From Burhinus oedicnemus (taxonomy: Eukaryota; Chordata; Aves; Charadriiformes; Burhinidae), in the NCBI GenBank assembly GCA_008921705.1, contig VFFE01007901.1, forward strand, positions 472,181 to 536,180: DNA of 64,000 nt, given 5' to 3'. Below, piece by piece: positions 35,584-46,350 of the stretch. Position 1 is the stretch's first letter; each line of letters starts with the position of its first letter. The translations under genes were made by a program, and so were the position numbers. The notes below the pieces were generated by a model. That model saw nothing but the letters and a program-made list of their open reading frames with translations, was not told the DNA's origin and searched no databases.

Positions 35584-35603
35584 NNNNNNNNNNNNNNNNN
35601 NNN
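35584..35603. other. assembly gap, 20 N
   Basis: Twenty N bases lie between an A-run preceded by GGGGGG on the left and a T-rich run (GTGTTTTG then T's) on the right. The round 20 is probably a placeholder. The 277-codon minus-strand frame crossing it is an artefact of the homopolymers and N's. Confidence 0.99.
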
Positions 35604-35744
35604 GTGTTTTGTTTTTTTTTTTTTTTTTTCCCTGGTACATTCTGGAGTCGTAGCAAGGTTTCCACGCCGGGAGCTCATGGATAAAGCTGTAACGTAGCAC
35701 ATGAGAGGCAGCCCCTGTGAGAAACACCAGCCTCCTTGCACATC

Positions 35745-36030
35745 GCATCCCTCGCACGCTCACAAATGCCCACAACACACACTCCCCGATACAGAAGCCC
35801 AGCGCTTGCACACGCACACGCACATAGCGCACAGCTGAAAGCGGTCGTGCCCCCGTTCCCCCCGTGGCTTGGGAAGCGGCACGCAAAGGCACAAACACCC
35901 GCACACGACCACGTGCACACAAACCCGCGCTCGCACACGCTTACGCACCCCCTCGGTGCACCAGCACGCGTGGATAAAGGACCACGCGTGAGAAAGGACC
36001 GTTCTGTGACCACACGCCTGTATTCACACG
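35745..36030. repeat. cryptic CA/CG alternating purine-pyrimidine tract
   Basis: A 280-base segment is enriched in CACA, CACGCACACG and GCGCAC words (for example GCACACGCACACGCACATAG near 35808). It is imperfect and interspersed, so it is a decayed microsatellite rather than a clean one. Alternating purine-pyrimidine DNA with CG steps is the kind that can adopt Z-DNA. A short (AT)n run follows at 36088-36101. Confidence 0.7.
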
Positions 36031-36189
36031 CGTGTACGGAGCCTTTCCCCAGCTACAAGTGCAAATACTCCAACTCAGCCCAGCATCCATATATATATAT
36101 TTTTACTGAATCGGTCGTCTTCTGCCCACCCATAGGACGGGCTGCGAGACAGCAGCCGGGATGCAGCCGGCCGGGGAGATGCCAGCCTG

Positions 36190-36236
36190 CTGCAGACGGA
36201 CAGACGGACAGCCGTCCCTGCAGATGGACGGACAAG
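36190..36236. repeat. short GGACAGAC-type repeats
   Basis: GACGGACAGACGGACAG is followed by CCGTCC and GATGGACGGACAAG, giving a small cluster of direct and inverted GGAC/GTCC words. It is probably a decayed minisatellite. Confidence 0.6.
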
Positions 36237-37269
36237 TGTCGAGCTCTTCTGACATGCCTCAGGAGGGGGAAGCGCTTATAAAAAAACCCCGCTTAGCCTG
36301 TACCGGTTCTGGGGGATGTCGCCGCTCTGCTAACCTTTTAGTACAGGCGCTGAGCGAGGCTGGGGCTGCCCAGGTGACGGGACCTGCTTCTAAAGCTGCA
36401 AATAAAGAAATCCCACCGGGAAGCGAGGCGGAGGTTGGGAGGAGAAGCAGGGGTTGTTGTACAGGTTGTAGCGTGGTGCCAAGTAAGGTGGGGGAGCTGC
36501 ACTATATGTATATTTTATAGTACACGGAAAGTGACTTTTAAAGCATCGCCAGTGATGTTGTGACGCCAGCGGAGCCCCAAGCTGCTCTGAATCTCAGTCA
36601 GCCTTGGGTTGTTTGGAAATAAATTGGTTCGTTCTGCCTGCCTCCCCTTGATTTCTCCATCCCCTCTTCTCTTTGCCTCCCGTGCCTCTGCCACCTCTGT
36701 TTGCTGCCTCTTTCCTTCCAGCCTTCTGCTCCGCTTGGTGGGGTCATGTCTCCCGCTGCTCCGACCTGCTGGATCTTGCGTCCGGCTGCTGCTCCTTCTC
36801 CGCACCTCTGACACAGACGTGCCACGCTCTCTGTCTCCCCGTGGCTGGGGGAGCATCAACCAGCCGTACCGCTCTCACCAGATGCCTGCAGCTCCTGGGC
36901 TTCCAGGCAGAGCTGCCTTGAGGCAGAAGGAAGCCTTCAGCAAGGTTTAGCAGCAAGCCTCCGAATTATTCTTAGCAGAGGAAACGCTCCCTGCTCCTCT
37001 CCCCTCCTGAAAGCTTGCCCCGACAGCTCCTTCCCTCTCCCATGCCAGCATCGCAACTCATCTGTCCCCTACCTAACTGCACCCCGGACCAAACACCAGC
37101 CTCTTCCTTCCTCTCCTTTTCCTCAGATCAAATCCTCCCCCCCCAGAAGCTACGATCACCGCCATACCGACCAACAACTGACCTGGCGAAGCATGGCCTC
37201 AGTCCATACGGCAGCCGTGCCACCACCTCACTGCCATTCATGGGCACAGGGGCTCGATAGCTTCACTTC

Positions 37270-37950
37270 ACAGGGTGGCAGGATAATTCAGGCTGGAAGG
37301 AACCTCACGAGGTCTCAAGTCCAAACCCTTGCTTGAATTAGGGTCAGCTATGACCCTCAGGGCTTGACCCACTCTGGTGTTGAGGGATTGCTCAGCTTCT
37401 CTGGGGAAATTTATGCTGATTTTTTTTAAAACTTATGTCCAGTCTGAACTTCTGTTTCATCTTATGCCCACTGTCTCTCATCCTCCCACCGTGCACCACT
37501 CTACAGAGCCTGACTCCATCTTTTTGATGACCTCCCTATAGGTAAGAGAAAGCTGCTATCGGCAGGATGGCATCTGTGGAGATGGCTGAAGCTGTCTCTT
37601 CTCCAGGCTGAACAAAACCAACTCCCTTAACATCTCCTCAGAGAGCAAGTGTTCCAGCTCCCAAACATCTTGGCGGTCCCCTACTGAACTCAGTTCAGTT
37701 TGTCGTCTTTCCTGTCCTGGAGGGTCTAAGGAGTTCTGAGTAGAAAGGGATAAGCATCTCCCCCAATCTGCTGGCCACACTCCTTTTCATAGAGCCTGGG
37801 CCCACTGATGGCTCATGTTCCGCTTGCCGTCCACCAGGACCCCAGGACATTTCCAGCAGAGCCCATCACTCCCCAGCCTGTGCTGCTGCGGGGGTGTCTT
37901 CCTTCCTGGGGCAGGACTTTGCATTTGTTCTCACTCCTCCAGCTTTTATA
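37270..37950 (-). mobile_element. CR1 LINE, old diverged copy (~0.7 kb)
   Basis: On the plus strand the reverse-complement CR1 order is clear though degraded: 'CAGGCTGGAAGGAACCTC', 'TCTTCTCCAGGCTGAACAAA', 'CAATCTGCTGGCCACACTCC', 'GTCCACCAGGACCCCAGGAC', and a final 'GCAGGACTTTGCATTTGTTC'. Stops and indels interrupt all ORF2 frames. Divergence exceeds that of the 12.87-kb and 45.2-kb copies, so it is an older insertion. Confidence 0.9.
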
Positions 37951-39883
37951 CCAACACTGGCCACACAATATGGCCTGGTGAGGACTTCTAGGATGCCAGC
38001 TGTCCCTCACATTGGTGACAAGATATAAATAATTAATCTCTGCGTCAGCCTTCGCTTCCCTCCCTGTGCACACTCCACTGCTCTAACTTAGACCCCTCCA
38101 CCAAGGCATTTCTTCTCTGCCGTGGGCACTTGCTGTACCTGATCAGCTCATCTCTGCAATACCTCTTTGATGATCCAGCCTGAACCCTGGGAGTCCAGTC
38201 CTTACGTTTTCTAGTCATTCCCGTGGCTTTTCTTGAGTGCTTTCCAGTGCAGCAGCAGCTTCTGCTGCTCCTACGCTCCCCTATCAGCCACAGGTCACCA
38301 GTGCCAACCCAGTATCCCCCACCTTCTCAGGAACAGCATCATGTGGGACATCCTTCTTTCCATCTTTCAGATGACGAGCTTGCTCCAGAGCAAGGGGAGG
38401 GGATAACGTCATTCAGATATTTATAAAAAAGGAGCCTTCAATGTCCAAAGCTCTACTGTGCTAGGTAGTGAGATACACAGAGGAAGAAAAAGATTACACC
38501 TCAAAAGTTTTTTAAATCCCAAATTTCTCGTAGAGGTCTTGGTCTTGTTGAATTACTAGGCAAGAGACGTAGGAGATGAGAGAGAGAAAATCTCATTCAC
38601 CCCCAGCAGGAGCCAGAAACAATGGCTAATGGTCACCCAGGAGCTCTTCAGAAGGTGTGGAGAGCAGACCTTCCTTTCCCCAGCCCTGTCCTTGCCAGTG
38701 GCTTTTTGTGTTGATCAGGGCAAGCGTTTCCAGAGGAAAAGAGTGGAGGGCTTTTGATGGGAAGCCATCACCACAGCTTTAGGCACATTTCAATGCTTAG
38801 TGGACCAGTAATAGCCTTAAACACATGTTCAGACATCCGAGTCCAGGTCTCCATTTAACCCCGCGCCTCTTACCAAACTCAGGAGCATGAAAGAAAGAGG
38901 AGAAGCAGAATCTCCCCATGTGGGAGGCAGCGCTGGCAAGCAGAAATGGGGGAAAGAAAGAGAAAACACAAGTGAATGAGTGAGGACAGAAGAGCTCATT
39001 TTGTCTATTGAAAAGATTCTGTTTAATAAAAAATTGATGACATTTTAGTGTCTGAGATAGGCCTGTTCCCCTTTAAAATGAATCCCATCACTCTATTTTT
39101 CATCTCCCTTAGCTCCTTTCTAATAATCAATGAGGCATTTTCTCCATCTCCCCCACATCACGGGATCCACCAGAGACTCTTGCACGTGGCCCTTTTGAAG
39201 CAGGTGCTACTCGATGCAGGAGGGGAGGGAAGGGTTAGTCCTAAATAAATAAACAAACAAACTAACTAAACTCTTTTTTTGTTTTATTCCTATAAGGAAT
39301 AATGCAAAGGATTTCAAAGAAGAGGGGGAAGGATCATTAAAGCGAAAAGAACAAACAGTCCAAGCTTCACCCTGAGAGCACAGGCTCTTCAGATATCACC
39401 CAGGTCAGCCGGTGGCTGGCCAAGTCCCTCACGTACACAGCACCCGACTTCTCCTCTTCCATGTTAACCACCAGAGTCATTGGCTGGACATGGGAATGGC
39501 TGCTCACCAACTCTCCTAAGAGAAACCTGGGACCCTCCACATGCAGGTGGTAGGTTCAAAACAAGTAAGAGGACGTGGTAACTCACGTGGCAGGGTGAAG
39601 TTCCAACGCTCATGCTAAAGGTTCGTATGGGTTCAGAAGGTGATCAGCCAAATCAGGCAACAGAGATCCACCAGGGAGAATGAAATATGAAGACATCACT
39701 TCCTCCCAAGAAAGGGCCCAAGCTAAATGCTGCTGCAGACAGGGAAAGTGCCATGGGGAGGTATCTCTACCTGCCTCCCCTGGTACCTCCCTAGCTCCTG
39801 GATCCAGTCCTGGACGTGGCAGACCAAAAGAGCTGCCCCTTAGGGCCTGGCCATTGACCAGGCTCTGACATATCTTTCCACAG
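37951..39883. other. non-coding stretch
   Basis: No gene is recognised. Around 38440-38490 the words 'CTACTGTGCTAGGTAGTGAG' and 'ACACAGAGGAAG' recall the 3' end of ancient L2/MIR-type elements, too short to call. An AT-rich patch (39000-39135) and a simple repeat of AAAT/AAAC units (39242-39272) follow. Confidence 0.45.
39242..39272. repeat. A-rich tetranucleotide repeat
   Basis: Successive AAAT, AAAC and AACT units (TAAATAAATAAACAAACAAA) form a degenerate tetranucleotide microsatellite. Confidence 0.85.
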
Positions 39884-40020
39884 AACACTATGGCAGATTT
39901 GAAGACCTTGCGAGATGGAGAACCTACCACTTCCCGTGGCCGTTTGGATACCTTTCAACTCGTTGCTTTGGAACCGGAGTCACTTTAGGCACTGGGACGA
40001 ACGAGACACTCAAGAGAGTG
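39884..40020 (+). other. weak candidate exon, 137 nt
   Basis: An acceptor (ATATCTTTCCACAG) precedes 39884 and a consensus donor (AGAGTG|GTAAGTG) follows 40020. After a two-base phase the frame reads 45 codons beginning HYGRFEDLARWRTYHFPW with no stop, and ends in phase 0. The aromatic-rich peptide is not one I recognise. The polypyrimidine tract is only moderate, so a chance pairing is likely. Confidence 0.18.
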
Positions 40021-42448
40021 GTAAGTGACTTCATCTCATTCTTAATGAATCAGACTTCTCCAGTTAGGGCAGAATAAAAAGTGAGTTCCGACCAAAAAGA
40101 TTAGGGCTTTGTACTGCCTACAGGTGGGCTATGTATGTGAGTAAGGAAGGGGAGAAATCTCTCCAAGTAGGCGGAAACACCAACTTCTCCACCAGGCCAG
40201 CTTGCACTAACATCACTGGAAGGGCTTCACCTCTTTCCATAGAGATCCGCTTAAAATTATGTCCTTCACCGGAGGTACTGGGTGAGGACACAACTGTGGG
40301 AACCAGGATTGAAAAAATCAGCCAGGATTATCATGGCTTTTTAGCAGTTCATCTCATTTCTTCTTTAACTAGTGGAAAAGATACCTTCGCTCGCAAGTAC
40401 TTTGACTGGATTCTTCTCCAGATTCCCAGTAAAATTGACCAAAATGTTTCAGTGTTTTTCACAGTGTTTGAGACTAGTGTTCTTATTTTATCAGATCTTT
40501 CTTTTTGTGCTTTCTCTTTATTCCAATGAGACTTTCCTTTTCTCAAATCGGTTTTCTTTGGGAAAATGGGAGGGGAAAAATTTGCCAGAGATACCGCTCA
40601 GAAAATTTTTTGTTTTGCGATATTCTGAAAAACTGCGCCCCTCTCCTTCAGAACCACACCTGGCCTTTGGAAAGGGCAAACGCTTTGCAGAGGGTGGCCC
40701 TAAAATTAACAACGTGAGATTTTAACGGGAAGGATGGTGTTTGCTAAGCACAGCTGGTGTTTCTCAGACCCACGTACTCACCACTCATTTTCTCAAGATA
40801 ATCTCAGCCTGTCTGTGCAAAAAACATCTCTCAGAGAATCCTTAATTAGCTCTTACTGGAGAGGAGATAATTTCTGGATCCTTGTTCAGATTTGCAGGCA
40901 ACATTAAAGTCCTTCATTTAATGTCTGGCAGTCACCAAGACACCGAGGGGATGTTAACGAATTAGCAGCTCCTTCTCTCTATGGTTCACCTGGGCTATGT
41001 ATGGGTCTCTTGCATATTCCAGCAAACGGGATTTGAAACTGCAGCCTGCCGCTTGCCAGGCAGCGGCTGAAACAGGCAGATCGAACGGCTGTTTTGGGGT
41101 GCACGTCGCAGCTTTTTGTACGTCTCCTGCACAGGCAACTGCACGGTTCCGGGGGTAAGCGATATCAATATGAATATGATTTTTGTGTGAAGGTGTCTGT
41201 GAAATACAGAGACATTTCAACAGACTTATTCTCCTTGGGAAGCATGGGAAATGGATGATAACATAAAGCGCGGGGAAATTCATCCTAGTGGGTTAATGTG
41301 TCTGTCTGGTTCAGGTTATTTCTCCTCAGCCCATCAGATACAAGATACCTTTGGTCTGTAGATACTACAGATTTTGCAAGGTAGCTAAATCCTGGGAAAT
41401 TAAGGAATATAGGCATATGTCCAGGTCACCCAGCAAGTCAGTGACAAAACTAAGAATTGAGCCCACATCACCTGAATGCTATTTCGGTGTGGTTTATCAA
41501 AGTGAGCCAGCTCGTTCATCTTGATGGAAGCAAGCCCTCAGTGAAGATGAACACAGACTCCAAGATCTGGTCCTACAAATGGGTTTATGTTCATACGCCA
41601 CCCTCTCGTTAACACATGTCTTGTTCTTGCTATGCTGGCTGGATTAACCAGCCCCCTCTGGGAAATCCTGTCTTCATTCACCGGAGTAAAAACTCAACAG
41701 GGTGTTACTGGACACGGTCAGCGAAGCACACGCCCAAGCACACAAGGTGCTTTGTCCAGTCCTCACCTCACTCTGTGCCATCTGATTTAGTGAAAAGCAG
41801 CTTGGGAAATATCGTTAGCAAATACCTTTCCCCAAACTACACCTCTCAGCCATTCAGCTGAAAGACAGTGTAGATCATGCGTGTCATACTTTCTTTAAAA
41901 TTTTAATCATAACTATCAAAAAACAGGAGCTTAGAGAACTAAAAAAAAAGTCATCAGCTCCAGTTAATTCCTTAGCAAGTTCTCTAGCTCATCTGATCTG
42001 ATACTGGGAATGTTCACTTGGATGTTCTTCTTTGCAAACAGCATGGTTAAAATGCCAAAAGACTGGATAGAGGTATTTAGCAGAGCATGAAAGATTGCAG
42101 GAAGCATCCCTTGCTCTGAGATTGGGAGCAGCTACTAGCTCCGGACAACTCAGCCTGTCTTTTATCGAGATATCAGAGGGTGAAAGGACCTCAGGTTGAG
42201 CATGAGACTCAGTGGGGCATCCTGAAGGCAGCGTCTTTGCGGCTGAAAAGCTGGTGTTTGTAGGTGAGCTTTTGGCTTCGAACAGCCCCGGGGTGAGGTT
42301 GTGGCAACCTGCTTATTAGATGCAAGGGGAGAGGCAGAGGGAGCCTACTGTTGTACCACCAGTTGATGGATCTACTGGAGACACTGAGAACAGCTGGAGT
42401 TGGGGGCAGAGCAGCCCAAGCACTGGAGACTTTGTGATGTTTAAGTTC
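40021..42448. other. non-coding stretch, moderately AT-rich
   Basis: Apart from one MIR-like relic (41405-41485), no gene or repeat family is recognised. The 40840-40980 segment (CTTAATTAGCTCTTACTGG, GTTAACGAATTAGCAG) has enhancer-like homeodomain words but is short. Confidence 0.45.
41405..41485 (-). repeat. MIR-like SINE relic
   Basis: The plus strand reads 'GTCCAGGTCACCCAGCAAGT', 'CAGTGACAAAACTAAGAATT', 'GAGCCCACATCACCTGAATG'. This follows the reverse complement of the tRNA-derived MIR 5' half (GGTCACACAGCTAGTAAGTG, GGCAGAGC, GATTCGAACCCAGG). This is one of the better relics in the window. Confidence 0.6.
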
Positions 42449-42660
42449 ATAGAATCACAGAATCATAGAAGGGTTTGGGTTGGAAGGGACCTTAAAGACC
42501 ATCCAGTTCCAACCCCCTGCCATGGGCAGGGACACCTCCCACCAGACCAGGTTGCTCCAAGCCCCGTCCAGGCTGGCCTTGAACACCTCCAGGGATGGGG
42601 CAGCCACAGCTTCTCTGGGCAACCTGGGCCGGTGTCTCACCAACCTCACAGTAAAAGTTA
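42449..42660 (-). mobile_element. CR1 LINE, 3'-terminal fragment
   Basis: On the plus strand it starts with CATAGAATCACAGAATCATA and 'GGGTTGGAAGGGACCTT' and ends within 'CACCAACCTCACAGTAAAAG'. The minus-strand frame keeps the ORF2 end (EVFKASLDGAWSNLVWWEVS). The wording is nearly the same as that of the copies at 1949 and 12870, so the three belong to one subfamily. Confidence 0.95.
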
Positions 42661-43024
42661 AACCATGAAATGACCTGGCCTATAAACTTCAAGCTACTAC
42701 CCCTCACACTGCCCACATCTCCCAGGCTTGCACTCAGATCTATGGGTGCAAGCCATAGGAGGCTCCATGTCAAGGTCTGGAGCATTTCAGAAGGAAAAAA
42801 TGCCTGGGCAGGACTTTCCACCTGCTCTGGGGGCAAAAGCAGGAAAAGGGCTAAGAGAAGAGGCCAGGCACAGATGCAAAGAGAGGACAGTCCGCGAGGG
42901 CAAGGCCACTTTTCTGCACCAAAAAGCAGTTCTGCAAGCTTAGCCTAATTGCACAGAGGTGTTGGCAGCATGTCAGTGCTGTAGAAAATCAGCAGAGGTT
43001 AAGATCATGTTAATTTGTACACAC

Positions 43025-43160
43025 ACGGGGGGATCGGGAGGACTGGAAGTAGGGGAGGGAGAGAGGGAGGGTGGGTGAGAAGAGGAGGAGGAGGAGAAGG
43101 AAGAGGGGAAAGAGGAGGAGGAGGCGGAGGCGGAGGAGGAGGAGGAGGAGAGAGAAGACT
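43025..43160. repeat. purine-rich (GGA)n microsatellite
   Basis: About 135 bases of nearly pure purine on the plus strand: GGGAGG-type units, then GGAGGAGGAGG with GGCGGAGGCGG interruptions. Open frames of poly-Gly or poly-Ser across it are artefacts. Such tracts can form triplex or quadruplex structures. Confidence 0.95.
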
Positions 43161-43461
43161 TGCACATGAAAATGCTGGGTTTATGCGTGTGGGGGGGTCC
43201 ATTTCCAAAGCAAGAATACAAATGATCCCAACAAAGCCCAAGCTGTCCTGAAACCCTGTAGCCAATTAGTGCACATCAATATTTAATCAGATCTCGCTAT
43301 TGTGCAGCCTGGACTGTGCTACCCCAGCCCCTGCCACACTCACTCTTTCCCATCACAGACACACTGTTATGACACATAATGATATTGTCGATGAATAATT
43401 TAGAGCAGTTTTTCTCCTCTTCTCTCTCTGTCTCTCTCTCTCCCCGTGCCCTTATTAGCAG

Positions 43462-43629
43462 AAAATGTGGAACAACTTCTGGGAGAAGGCGAGGAAGCAG
43501 CTACTTCCATCATGTGTCTTGAGGACCAGCCCGGCCTCCTGCCTTCCTCAGGCATCCATGATGCTTCCAGGATGGGTTGGATGTGACCTTCCCATAGTGG
43601 AGGGACTGGGCAATAAGCTAAGACTTTGA
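43462..43629 (+). other. weak candidate terminal coding exon
   Basis: An exceptionally long pyrimidine tract (TTTTTCTCCTCTTCTCTCTC and onward) runs into CCTTATTAGCAG just before 43462. The following frame is open for 55 codons, beginning KMWNNFWEKARKQLLP, before a TGA at 43627. There is no recognisable family. The pyrimidine tract may simply be a (TC)n microsatellite that mimics an acceptor. Confidence 0.17.
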
Positions 43630-43913
43630 AAAGCCTCTTTACGTGTGACATCCGTCAGCTGTGGCCAGGCACTATTAACACACAGGGTGGGATGGACCAG
43701 CAAAGCCATATGGTATGTCAAGACCTTATAGACACCAGTGCAAGCAGTAACTGCTTGGGTTGCAGGACATGGAGTAGAGGTGTTGAGGATGCTGTGGTGG
43801 GAAGGGATCCACGGAGGTTCGTGGTCTTGTCTGTGTGGTCAACAAGGGGCATCCCCTTGCAGGGGCTGCAGACAGGCACGGCCCTCCCCTGCGCCGTGAT
43901 GGGGCCAGGGAAC

Positions 43914-43959
43914 GTTGAGCTGTACCTCCATCCCTACCAGGTTGAGCTGTACCTCCATT
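43914..43959 (+). repeat. 27-bp tandem duplication
   Basis: GTTGAGCTGTACCTCCATC starts at 43914 and recurs as GTTGAGCTGTACCTCCATT at 43941. The first unit is 27 bp; only the first ~19 bp of the second match. A small slippage-type duplication. Confidence 0.9.
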
Positions 43960-44859
43960 CTGACTAACCTACGGGTTAATCTGTTTCCAACTGACTGATC
44001 CTTGTGCTGATCCTTCAGTAAAATTACAGGGCAAATGGTGGTGGAAACACAGATCTCAGAAATCACTTTATTTTTAGATTAATCTGAGTCTGATAAGGGA
44101 AGCTGTTGAATTTGAACTATTTTTCTGCTAGCTCCATTCTCTTTCCAGTCCTGGCCTCCCATCAATAGCTTTTGACCTCGTGTCTGCCAGGCTCTGCCTG
44201 TCTCAGTAGCAACTTCTGAACCTGTTGGCTGAAGTAAGGCTGTTGGGGTGAGGAGTCTCAGGGATTATAATGTTCCTACAGAATATAGGTGAATATAGAA
44301 GAGCGGGGCTAAATTAGCTCCTGCGTTGTGGGAAATGCCAAATGGGATGGGTAATATAACTCCTGATTGTCGAGTCCAGTATGGATGACAAGGGAAAGAA
44401 CAATTATCTCTATCAATGTTTCTTCTAAAAAATGCAAAAGTCTTTCTCCTAGCATTTTTGTCAGCAAAAAAGTTTCTAAAATTATTTTGGGGAAAGAAAG
44501 GCTTGTCCTGATTTCAAGCACTGGAGTGTAGGAAATTCAGTTGTCTTCTGACATGAGTCTCTGATACAGAGGCCGAGCATCCATGGTCAATAATTCAGAG
44601 TTCCCATCCATGCCTGCCATGCTTACCTGATTTTTCATGCCACTGTGAGCTCAAGTTAACTGCTCTGTCCTGTGCATGCGGATTCAAACCGGAGTGCTGC
44701 TCTCAATGGGACTGAAAACACAGGAGTGGAGCTGCAGAGATGTCTGTCCCACGACCTGCATCTTGGCGGTCCTCCAGAGTTTCCCCACAGATTTATAACA
44801 GACAGTGGACTGGTAGCTTCAGGTCTTGAGTTTCCAGATCTAAACAATGTTTTCTTTAG

Positions 44860-44945
44860 GAACTGAACTTGACCTCAGCTGCGCAGTTTCAAATGAAAAA
44901 CCAGGACCCGCCTGTCCTTCTGGAAATAAGGCATTGCTGAGACAG
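44860..44945 (+). other. candidate internal exon, 86 nt (coding or lncRNA)
   Basis: A good acceptor (AATGTTTTCTTTAG) precedes 44860 and a consensus donor (GAGACAG|GTAAGC) follows 44945. After a two-base phase the frame is 28 codons, beginning TELDLSCAVSNEKPGPACPS and ending in phase 0 at the donor. Other frames contain stops. I do not recognise the peptide. It is one of the better splice-pair candidates, located about 240 bp left of the long CR1 copy. Confidence 0.3.
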
Positions 44946-45269
44946 GTAAGCTCTCCCACAGGTCACCTCACAGGACTTTGGGGAGGTTTGATTTCCAAAG
45001 CCTGGAGAGCTCAGAGGCTTGGTCCCTCAAGCCCTAGGGATGTGTGGTGGACACAGCATGACGCCAGGTCTGGCTGCTCACAGGAGGTAACTGCTGGCTG
45101 CGGGGCAGAGCTGGGCAATTCACAGTGCTCTTGGAGTAAGGGGTGACATGGATGGAGCAGGATCTCCAAAGACCCTGTGAAATTCTTTTCACAGAATCAC
45201 AGAATCACAGGGGTTGGAAGGGACCTCTGGAGATCATCTAGGCCAACCCCCCTGCCACAGCAGGGTCAC

Positions 45270-45850
45270 CTAGAGCAGGTTGCACAGGATGGTGTCCAGG
45301 CGGGTTTGGAATGTCTCCAGAGTTGGAGACTCCACCACCTCTCTGGGCAGCCTCTTCCAGTGCTCTGCCACCCTCAAAGGCAAGAAGTTCCTCCTCATGT
45401 GTAGATGGAACTTCCTATGGTCAAGTTTGTGCCCATTACCTCTTGTCCTATCACTGGGCACCACTGCAAAAAGACTGGTCCCATCCTCCCGGCACCCTCC
45501 CTTTAAGTGTTTATAGGCATTGATGAGATCCCCCCTCAGTCTTCTCTTCTCCAGACTAAACAGACCCAAGTCCCTCAGCCTTTTTTCATAAGAAAGATGT
45601 TCCAACCCCCCAATCATCTTTGTAGCCCTCTGCTGTCCCCTCTCCAGCAGTTCCCTGCCCAGAACTGGACACAGCACTCCAGATGTGGTTTCACCAGGGC
45701 AGAGTAGAGGGGGAGGATAACCCCCCGCGACCTGCTGGCCACACTCCTCTTGATGCACCCCAGGATGCCATTGGCCTTCTTGGCTACAAGGGCACATTGC
45801 TGGCTCATGGTCACCCTGTTGTCCACCAGGACTCCCAGGTCCCTTTCCAC
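45270..45850 (-). pseudogene. CR1 ORF2 C-terminal region, frameshifted
   Basis: Two overlapping minus-strand frames together cover the CR1 ORF2 C-terminus. One (45614-45850) carries [19 protein letters not shown] and [17 protein letters not shown]. The other (45270-45797) carries [20 protein letters not shown] and [19 protein letters not shown]. The switch between frames near 45650 coincides with a short deletion relative to the usual family wording. It is part of the 45188-46395 element, not a host gene. Confidence 0.85.
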
Positions 45851-46080
45851 AGAGCTGCTTTCCAGCAGGTCAGCTGTACTGGTGCATGGGGTTATTCCTC
45901 ACCAAGTGCAGGACCTTACGCTTGCCCTTGTTGAACTTCATGAGGTTTCTCTCTGCCCAACTCTGCAGCCTGTCCAGGTCACGCTGAATGGCAGCACAGC
46001 CTTCCGGTGTGTCAGCCACCCCTCCCAGTTTTGTGTCATCAGCAAACTTGCTGGTGGTACACTCTACCCCTTCATCCAGG

Positions 46081-46350
46081 TCATTGATGAATATGTTGAA
46101 CAGGACTGGACCCAGTACTGACCCCTGGGGAACACCACTTGTCTAGTCTCCGACTAGACACCGTGCCACTAACCACAACCCTCTGAGCTCTATCTGCCAG
46201 CCAGTTTTCAATCCACCCCACCATCCGTTCATCCAACCCACACTTCCTAAGCTTGCCTGTGAGGATGCTGTGGGAGACAGTGTCAAAAGCCTTGCTGAAG
46301 TCAAGGTAGACAACATCCACTGCCCTCCCCTCATCTATCCATCCAGTCAC
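46081..46350 (-). pseudogene. CR1 ORF2 reverse-transcriptase fragment, broken
   Basis: The minus-strand frame contains the RT block VVYLDFSKAFDTVSHSILTG (the conserved D of the first catalytic motif) and then RKCGLDERMVGWIENWLADR, typical of CR1/Jockey-clade LINE reverse transcriptases. Just after the SSRRL residues the frame slips: a small indel near 46141-46159 moves the next conserved block (the PQG-type motif) out of frame. The catalytic YxDD region is not recovered in any continuous frame. It is a relic without activity. Confidence 0.85.

Noticed and set aside
34832..35665. 277-codon minus-strand frame
   Set aside because: It runs through N bases and A/T homopolymers (poly-Lys and poly-Phe), so its length is an artefact of the gap.
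38440..38490. L2/MIR-type 3' end wording (CTGTGCTAGGTAGTG)
   Set aside because: Too short and diverged to assign to a family by eye.
43015..43251. Poly-Gly and poly-Ser frames at 43.0-43.25 kb
   Set aside because: They are translations of the GGA microsatellite.
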